The notes under the pieces are model-generated. The model searched no databases. It was not told the DNA's origin and was given only the letters and a program-made list of their open reading frames with translations. From positions 1 to 26,324 of IMG/VR virus record IMGVR_UViG_3300042898_005599: a stretch of DNA of 26,324 nt. One strand, 5' to 3'. The stretch is from a virus. Both the position numbers and the translations under genes were made by a program. Positions 20,341 to 26,324 of this stretch are shown here, piece after piece (positions within the stretch are counted from its first letter, which is position 1; each line of letters starts with the position of its first letter).

Positions 20341-23300
20341 CAGAAACCCAGAATATCCGTTGAATCAAGAGCAGAACCATCAAAATAATTATTCAAATTA
20401 CCCAAAGTAAAAGTCCCAACTCGGCTTGTGTTCGCATCCACGAAAGGCGCGACCGTCGCGTCAATTACACGAAAAGGATACACAGCATCCGATTCACCAA
20501 ATTGAAAATAAGGGCGCTCCACATTTGGATATGGACTGTAAACAATATCACGGTCGCCTAAAGGAGTTTCAAAAAGAAACCCAGTAAACCACCATTCAGA
20601 GTTTGCTTTTGCATTAGTTATTTCTATCTGAATCTGCACAAACGCAGTATTGGCAGGAGCAGTACCAGTAACAAAAGCCTTCCCCGTGTCGCGGTCAGGA
20701 TAAATGTAGTCACCATAATCTGTTTGCAACAAAGTCCCAGTATCGTCTTTGAAAGTGACCTTAATTCTAAGTGTCTCGCTGTAGTCCACGATTCCGACTG
20801 CGTAATAATAGTCAAACTGGGCAAAGTAATACCCGTTGAGTTTGCTTCCATTGGCTATCGCCAAACCATCAAAATAAGGGTTCATCTCCCCAGTAGCAAT
20901 GAGAGTTATGTTATTAGGTCCAAATTGCGCTGGAGTATTGGCAGAAAAAGTAATCTTATTTCTTTGAAGCCCGTCGTAACCAAAGTATTCGTCAAAACCA
21001 AAAGCCGCCATAATTCCCGTAGCAGTAGTTATCACATGCGGTGGAGAAGGCTGTGTATATGGTGGTTGCGGAGGCGCAATAACCGACATAGACAAAAGGG
21101 TTTGCATCAGATTCTTTTTCTCGCCCCAAGAATAACGAGAAACGCCCCCGTAAGTAAAAACCTGTGCATAGCCATAATTCTGAATAGGGTTAGTTTCAGT
21201 CGTAGTCGTCACATTATACAAAACAAAATCGCTAAACAAATACCCGTCACCAACAGTATTTGTGGAATACATATTTATTTTTGGTCTAACATAAGCCGCA
21301 CCTACAGGTGGTAACGCTGAATCGCCAAATATGATTTTCCATCCAGAGTTATTTTGGAAAGGATATAGTACTTCGTCTCCGCTCGTACCAGTATCAGTGC
21401 GCAACAAAGTAGAAGAAGAATTGTACCAAAGCCAATCAATTCGTATCCGTCTTTCTCCATTTACTTGAAACTTGTACCAACAATAAAAACTGTAAGACAT
21501 CCCTTCTGTTACAGCAGTTTGGTAACTACTCTGAGCAGTCAAAGTCATAGCGCCACTGCTACTAATTCTTTCAATGCTTATCGCATCAACTCCTCTGCGC
21601 CCGTTGCCTTCTTCAATGGCGGTTCCCCCACCAGAACTTGTCCACTCTGAACCCATAGTAAGTTCGCTTTGACCTGTAAAACGGTTAACAAATGTTTCCT
21701 GCTCCGTGTAGCCACCCAAAATAAAAAACGAATTAACAGGACGCGCCGACGCGTACACACTAAACACATACTTATCGGGCGTGATGTTGTGCTTAACCTG
21801 CAAAACAGTCAAATACTCTTCAACGGGGTCGCCCACACCTTGAGGCAAACGACTCACAGCAATCAAATCACCAATTTCCATGAGAGATAGTTGTTGCGCC
21901 TGATACTTGTTGACAGGCATCACCGTCATCTCTTTAATCCGCAAAATAGGGTCTTTATAGATGTTGGTCAACGCCTCAGACATGTCATACGCATCGCTGA
22001 CCTCGGAAAGCAAGGTGTCAATAGTCAGGCTTTTCTTCCCCACAGCATTAACAGAAGTGCTATCTTCATACGAACCTTGACTGCCACTGCCCAAAGCAAC
22101 CTGCGTGAAGTTGGCTAGTTGGGCATCGTCAAACTCAAAACCAAAGTTTGTGTACCCAATATAAAACTCCCCCTGCGGGTCATCCCTATCCGCTGGCAAA
22201 TAGTTCGGGTTATCGGTAAAGGTTATGCGAGGCAAACCGATGAGGGTCTGGGCAATGGCGTAGCGAGGCAGAAAAGTGAGTTTTCCATAGTTTGAGGTAA
22301 ACAAGAAACCTTGTTCTGTTCTGGCAACATCTTGAAGGGATTGAAGCAAAGTTTTCCCAGCAAAATTTAATTCCAAGCATTGACCTAAATACTCGGCTTC
22401 CGTTTCTACATCTGTTTGGTTTGCTACATCAAACGATGACAAAGCACACAAAAGAAAAAACCTGTCGTATGTGCTCATCAGGGCTTGGTTGACGCCTGCC
22501 CCATACAAAATCCGAGGGTATAAAGACGGTGTTTCGCTGTTCCACAACGCCACAGTAGGAAGTGCGCTTGACAGAAAAAACACCCAGTCTTGAGCATAAA
22601 AAGTGTAATAAAGACTGTCAAAAACGATTGCATCCGACGATAGAACCACAGAAGAAATTGATGTCCCTGTGCTGTCAACGCCGTTTATATAAATTTTGGC
22701 AGTGTCGGTAGTCGTATTGTAATAAAACATAATGTGGCGAGCAACATTGTCGTCAACGACGGTAGTGGTTCCCGACACAAGGACTCCACTGGCATTGTAA
22801 AGACCAATGTGACCAGCAGTGTTTAGCCCCACTTGGAATTCGCCGACCGTGACTATCGCCCCTGAAGTCAACCCTAAAAAGTTTGTGGTTGTCGGTGCAA
22901 TAGAAATCCAACCTCCAAAGGCTACATCTGTATTAGAGGGAGTCAATGTAACGGCGTGTGTCACTTGTGTTCTGTACAAAGCACTTACAGAAGGTCCAAC
23001 AAAATACGAAGATGTCCCGTTTAGTTCTGGCGACAACTCAGGACCAATATGGCTCACCGTGCTTGGGATTACACCACCGCCAGCGCCAAGAGAGCAATAC
23101 GCATTGGTTGTTCCGCCCGTGTCGTAAACGGTGTCGGCTTGTTGAAGAAAATCTCCAAACCTAAAAAACTTTGATGCCGCACTCGGAGGTCCACCAACAT
23201 AACCAGTTTGAAAAAGAGACATTACTATCCCCTTGGACGCATCGGTCGGCAAGTCAATCTGGCTCATAATCGCCGTCAAGTCATAACACTCAATAACACA

Positions 23301-23678
23301 AGTAGCGTCAACACCGTATTGACCAAACGATTGGGGCCATCCTGAGATAAAACCACTGAATATAGGCAAACCCATACTGTTGGCGATTGCTGTTATTTTG
23401 ATTCTCGTCCTCGGAAGCAAGTCTCCAAAATATGGTCCGTCCACATACGAAGGGTCAAATCTTCTATCCCTATTATCTAGCGTTATTGTTGCTTGACCAG
23501 CAGAAAAATCTTGCAAGTCGTCAGTTTTCCCGCGAGTAATACTAATATCGCGAACATAAGTAGAAATCTCGGTGTACACGCCTGTTGGGTCAATCGTGCT
23601 AATTCCAAAACCTACATCAACTTGAAACGCGAGGGCTTGGTTAGAAGGGTGAGCAAAACCTTGAGAGTAATGAGTCAT
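20340..23678 (-). CDS. Minor tail / tail-hub protein with LamG-like insertion
   Basis: An 1112-residue protein. The N-terminal 1-200 resembles siphovirus minor tail proteins: VRDISITRGKTDDLQDFSAG then QATITLDNRDRRFDPSYV, and a GLPIFSGFISGWPQ strand. Residues about 215-385 read like a LamG/concanavalin-type lectin (ELNGTSSYF, GGWISIAP, HIMFYYNTTTDTAKIYING). From 390 the hub fold resumes (QCLELNFAGKTLLQSLQDVA, YGKLTFLPRY, then QLSLMEIGDLIAVSRLPQG). Two further beta-sandwich domains follow (about 665-820 and 890-1050), each with a SFYCWYKF- or FAQFDYYYA-type carbohydrate-binding-module phrase. The last 60 residues repeat the hub phrase TFTLGNLNNYFDGSA. The start overlaps the tape-measure stop as TAATG. 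It sits at the tail tip and likely contacts host glycans. Confidence 0.85.
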   Translation of the reverse strand: MTHYSQGFAHPSNQALAFQVDVGFGISTIDPTGVYTEISTYVRDISITRGKTDDLQDFSAGQATITLDNRDRRFDPSYVDGPYFGDLLPRTRIKITAIANSMGLPIFSGFISGWPQSFGQYGVDATCVIECYDLTAIMSQIDLPTDASKGIVMSLFQTGYVGGPPSAASKFFRFGDFLQQADTVYDTGGTTNAYCSLGAGGGVIPSTVSHIGPELSPELNGTSSYFVGPSVSALYRTQVTHAVTLTPSNTDVAFGGWISIAPTTTNFLGLTSGAIVTVGEFQVGLNTAGHIGLYNASGVLVSGTTTVVDDNVARHIMFYYNTTTDTAKIYINGVDSTGTSISSVVLSSDAIVFDSLYYTFYAQDWVFFLSSALPTVALWNSETPSLYPRILYGAGVNQALMSTYDRFFLLCALSSFDVANQTDVETEAEYLGQCLELNFAGKTLLQSLQDVARTEQGFLFTSNYGKLTFLPRYAIAQTLIGLPRITFTDNPNYLPADRDDPQGEFYIGYTNFGFEFDDAQLANFTQVALGSGSQGSYEDSTSVNAVGKKSLTIDTLLSEVSDAYDMSEALTNIYKDPILRIKEMTVMPVNKYQAQQLSLMEIGDLIAVSRLPQGVGDPVEEYLTVLQVKHNITPDKYVFSVYASARPVNSFFILGGYTEQETFVNRFTGQSELTMGSEWTSSGGGTAIEEGNGRRGVDAISIERISSSGAMTLTAQSSYQTAVTEGMSYSFYCWYKFQVNGERRIRIDWLWYNSSSTLLRTDTGTSGDEVLYPFQNNSGWKIIFGDSALPPVGAAYVRPKINMYSTNTVGDGYLFSDFVLYNVTTTTETNPIQNYGYAQVFTYGGVSRYSWGEKKNLMQTLLSMSVIAPPQPPYTQPSPPHVITTATGIMAAFGFDEYFGYDGLQRNKITFSANTPAQFGPNNITLIATGEMNPYFDGLAIANGSKLNGYYFAQFDYYYAVGIVDYSETLRIKVTFKDDTGTLLQTDYGDYIYPDRDTGKAFVTGTAPANTAFVQIQIEITNAKANSEWWFTGFLFETPLGDRDIVYSPYPNVERPYFQFGESDAVYPFRVIDATVAPFVDANTSRVGTFTLGNLNNYFDGSALDSTDILGF

Positions 23679-26324
23679 TACTGAACCCTAACTGGGAGTG
23701 CGCCGTTGCGCCGTTGCCATGCAATTAACTCGTTCACAATTTCTTGACCTACCTGCGCGCCGTTCGTTCCCATTCCTGCCGTAACAGTTAGGTAGATATT
23801 AGTCTCTCCCTTGCCTCCAACCATGTCTCCCAATTTAGACAAAGGAATGATTGCTTCTGACTCGCCACCTTCGCCCACCAAACCGATTGTTGGCTTCGTT
23901 ACCACTCCTCCCGTGGCGAAAGTAGCCAAACCACCAACAGAAATACCAGCAAACATGTCGCCAAAGTCAATCCCAGACCAATCAAAGTTCGCGAAGTCGG
24001 GCATCACGGCTGGAGCAATTACAACAGGAGGAGGTGCAGGGTTGCTGAAGGCAGGTCCACTGAACCCAGCCAGTCCGCCGATGTCGCGCGAAATCTGGTC
24101 AGCAATATCAGGAGGCAAAGTAAACACAAAATCAGGAGGCAAAGTAATTACCAAATCAGGAGGCAAAGTAAGAACAGGAGCCGTGTAAGTCGTATCCATA
24201 ATCGGCGTCTTGATGTCGGGTCCAGGCTGTGTAACCTTGTTCGCATCAATGACCGCTTGGTCAAGAACCTTCTTCAGTTCTGGCTCCGTCATCTTGTCAA
24301 TTTTTGGCTTCAACTCCTTCCATTTGGCGTCTAAACCGTCATAAATGGCTTGAGCAAAAGCAATACCAGCGTCGTAATACTTCTTTGCCGCCGCCTGAGA
24401 AGCAGAACCCGCCGCATTCTCAAGAGCCGTCTGAATCGCGTTCGTCTGGGCAATCGCATCCTTGCCACCCTTAATTAAACTGTCCGCAAGTTTTGTACCA
24501 GCAGTAACACCAGCCGCCAACACCTGCTGGAGACTCGTTTCGTTAAGCCCCATAGCAACAAGGGTTTTGATTCTTTCAGCAAACTCAACTGCCTTCTCAG
24601 CCTGTGCCTTGAAAGCGTCTATCGTGGCTTGACCAGAAGTAGTCCCAATATCGTAAAACGAGTCAGCAATCCCCACCCCAATGGTTTTAGCCAATTCCGA
24701 TGCTTCATTGACCAACTTATTAGTTTCACCGATTGTGCCAAGACCGTCAGCCGCGCCCTTAATCAACTCATCAGCCATAGCCCCACCAGCAACCGCGCCA
24801 GCACCAATAACCTGACTCAAAGCATTCTCATTCAAGCCAAGCGACTTCAACTGTTGCAGTTTTTGCCCAAAGTCTTTAGCCGCCTGAACCTTCAGTCGCA
24901 ATCCCTCAATAAACGACTTGCCAGCCTTGTCGGATTCTTTCTGGGCGTCAGCAACAGCCGTGTCTGAAAGCGCCAGTTTCTCCTGTGCTTTCGTAAGGGC
25001 TTCCGTATTGCGCGCTAAATCATCATAGATTTTAAGTTGGTCCTCGCGAGTCTTAGCCCTGCCGTACTGCGCCAACAGTCTGCCTTGCTCCGCTTGAAGG
25101 TTATTAACCAGCGATTGAGCATCACTTTGACCAAGCAAAGACTGCTTCAACGCTTCCTGAGCCGCCGTTTGACCTTCAATAATGCCTGTAAAAGCAGAAA
25201 CCGAAAGCATCGCCTCACTGACAGAAGAACTTAGTCTGTCGTGTGACTCCTTAACTTTGGCGCTATTTTCCTCAACCGCCGCGAACGCTTGCCCAAGGGA
25301 AGCCATGTCCTGAATGCTGTCTTTGATGCTCTTAGCAAAACTTTCCTGCGCGTCTTTCGCATTCTTGATTCGTTCCGTTGCCTTCGCGAGCGCGCCTTCG
25401 TAGGTCTTGGTTATTTCATCCCTCAAGCCCTTCATCCTTGACGCTGTTTCTGCACCCTTATCCGTCTTGGTGGTTTCAGTAAAAGTCTTTCCCGCGCTAA
25501 CCAAAGCGGTCTTTTCTTTCTTCAAATCAGCAATAAGTTTTTGTAAATTGCCCATTAACTGACCCTGAACATAACCGCTCTCGCCACTGAACATTGACAG
25601 CCCCTTGCGAAGCAACTCTAATTTGTTGACGGCGGCGGTCATATCTAAATCAACGATTGCCACAGTGCGGATGTTTTGAAGCAAACCGAGAGCAGTCATC
25701 AACTTTTCAACAGCCCCTTTTTGAAAGCCCGCATTTTTAGCCACTTCCAAAAACTTAGAAGCCAACACAGACTGCATCGCCGCGATATCGGCGCTTGACT
25801 TGCCCATGTTCTTCATCTCGGTCGCGTTTTTAGCGATATTGTCAGCCAGTTGCAAAGCCGAACCCGTCAAAGAATCAAAATTGCCCTTATTGGCGCGAAC
25901 CTCGTCATGCAACGCGGTCATTTCCTTACGCATCTCCAACACCGACTTCGCGTTCTTATTAAACTCAATCTGTGCAACACCAAACAGTGCAACAGCCAAC
26001 TCCTCGGTCTTAAACTTGGCGTCGCCCTCCGCCAAAGTCAAAGCCTCCAACTTGTTAATCAGCGTTTGCATGGCTACAGCGGTTGTGCCAACCACCTGTG
26101 TTGACTTCAAATCCTCCGCTGTCTTTTCTTTTTGCTTAGCAATAAACTTGGCATAACTAGCATTCAACTCAACCAAAACACGCTGAGCAACAATGGTTTC
26201 GTTCGTCAATCCTTCTGTCGCGGCTTGAGCACGAACTTTCTCCGCGACATCTGAAGCATAAGCCGCCTGCTCTTTACCCAAAGCAGAAATTTGAGACAAC
26301 CTTGCCGTCACCAAATCCTGAATA
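23678..26324 (-). CDS. Tail tape-measure protein, 5' end cut by window
   Basis: The frame is open to the window edge (first residues IQDLVTARLSQIS), so the gene begins outside. The visible 881 residues are long, alternating Ala/Lys/Leu-rich helices with coiled-coil character, the normal body of a tape measure. Near residue 690 come octapeptide repeats (TLPPDLVI-type), then a Pro-rich stretch. The protein closes with GGLATFATGGVVTKPTIGLV GEGGESEAIIPLSKLGDMV, the classical GxGGxEAIIPL motif close to the C-terminus of tape-measure proteins. It sets tail length and helps DNA ejection. The stop overlaps the next ATG as TAATG. Confidence 0.92.
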   Translation of the reverse strand, partial: IQDLVTARLSQISALGKEQAAYASDVAEKVRAQAATEGLTNETIVAQRVLVELNASYAKFIAKQKEKTAEDLKSTQVVGTTAVAMQTLINKLEALTLAEGDAKFKTEELAVALFGVAQIEFNKNAKSVLEMRKEMTALHDEVRANKGNFDSLTGSALQLADNIAKNATEMKNMGKSSADIAAMQSVLASKFLEVAKNAGFQKGAVEKLMTALGLLQNIRTVAIVDLDMTAAVNKLELLRKGLSMFSGESGYVQGQLMGNLQKLIADLKKEKTALVSAGKTFTETTKTDKGAETASRMKGLRDEITKTYEGALAKATERIKNAKDAQESFAKSIKDSIQDMASLGQAFAAVEENSAKVKESHDRLSSSVSEAMLSVSAFTGIIEGQTAAQEALKQSLLGQSDAQSLVNNLQAEQGRLLAQYGRAKTREDQLKIYDDLARNTEALTKAQEKLALSDTAVADAQKESDKAGKSFIEGLRLKVQAAKDFGQKLQQLKSLGLNENALSQVIGAGAVAGGAMADELIKGAADGLGTIGETNKLVNEASELAKTIGVGIADSFYDIGTTSGQATIDAFKAQAEKAVEFAERIKTLVAMGLNETSLQQVLAAGVTAGTKLADSLIKGGKDAIAQTNAIQTALENAAGSASQAAAKKYYDAGIAFAQAIYDGLDAKWKELKPKIDKMTEPELKKVLDQAVIDANKVTQPGPDIKTPIMDTTYTAPVLTLPPDLVITLPPDFVFTLPPDIADQISRDIGGLAGFSGPAFSNPAPPPVVIAPAVMPDFANFDWSGIDFGDMFAGISVGGLATFATGGVVTKPTIGLVGEGGESEAIIPLSKLGDMVGGKGETNIYLTVTAGMGTNGAQVGQEIVNELIAWQRRNGALPVRVQ
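24107..24171 (-). repeat. Three 24-base coding repeats in the tape-measure gene
   Basis: The 17-base plus-strand string atcaggaggcaaagtaa occurs at 24107, 24131 and 24155, a perfect 24-base period. It encodes TLPPDLVI-TLPPDFVF-TLPPDI, a proline-rich octapeptide repeat between the helical rod and the C-terminal domain. Confidence 0.85.

Noticed and set aside
24107-24171. Regularly spaced identical repeats, considered as a CRISPR array
   Set aside because: The 24-base period has only 7-base spacers and stays in frame inside the tape-measure gene.
1-26324. tRNA genes, insertion sequences, integrase and attachment sites
   Set aside because: Looked for and not seen; nothing in the window by itself shows a temperate lifestyle.

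Overview
The window looks like 26 kb of a tailed double-stranded DNA phage (siphovirus-type) or prophage of an actinobacterium. Every convincing gene is on the minus strand, so the biological reading direction runs from base 26324 down to base 1. The actinobacterial host is inferred from a WhiB-family iron-sulfur regulator (2976-3452), from a small helix-turn-helix protein and metallophosphoesterase pair of a type familiar from actinophages, and from one apparently leaderless start. Base composition looks balanced by eye rather than very GC-rich. The tail-fibre style resembles aquatic phages, so a freshwater or marine actinobacterium is a reasonable guess, not a demonstrated host.

Layout in reading order. 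(1) 26324-15977, tail and adsorption: the 3' part of a tape-measure protein, a 1112-residue minor tail/hub protein with an inserted LamG-like lectin domain, then three fibre genes that reuse one N-terminal module, interleaved with three small fibre-associated proteins. (2) 15977-14235: an exported, probably membrane-anchored protein with a PA14-like domain, a Ser/Thr linker and about ten 17-residue repeats. (3) 14044-12877, lysis: two small two-helix membrane proteins, an M15 DD-peptidase-type endolysin and a third single-helix membrane protein. (4) 12847-10805: a small helix-turn-helix protein, a metallophosphoesterase and a proteasome-beta/HslV-like Ntn hydrolase. (5) 10724-7139, recombination and replication: YqaJ-type exonuclease, Rad52/Erf-like annealing protein, winged-helix replication initiator carrying an internal repeat/hairpin cluster, HNH nuclease, RusA-like resolvase and a winged-helix protein. 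(6) 7111-6241: small genes of unknown function. (7) 6202-2411: an unknown gene with a leaderless-looking start, a HEFRH zincin, an HTH-amidoligase, a class II glutamine amidotransferase, WhiB and a ParB-like protein. (8) 2400-1: a Trm1-like methyltransferase, a chain of overlapping micro-genes and a DNA methyltransferase cut by the window edge.

Genes are packed with ATGA, TAATG and TGATG overlaps. Four sigma70-like promoters, all with a TTGAC-type -35 and exactly 17 bases to the -10, divide the right-to-left reading into transcription units (-10/-35 spans 10794-10822, 6209-6237, 5317-5345 and 1789-1817).

The most system-like element is the promoter-led pair of HTH-amidoligase and stand-alone glutaminase domain (3478-5293). 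Together they could release ammonia from glutamine and form amide bonds on an unknown substrate. Other points worth attention are the phage-borne proteasome-like protease, the exported PA14/repeat protein, the candidate replication origin inside the initiator gene, and the methyltransferase with a Trm1-like DLDAFG motif. All functions are read from motifs by eye; no database search was run.
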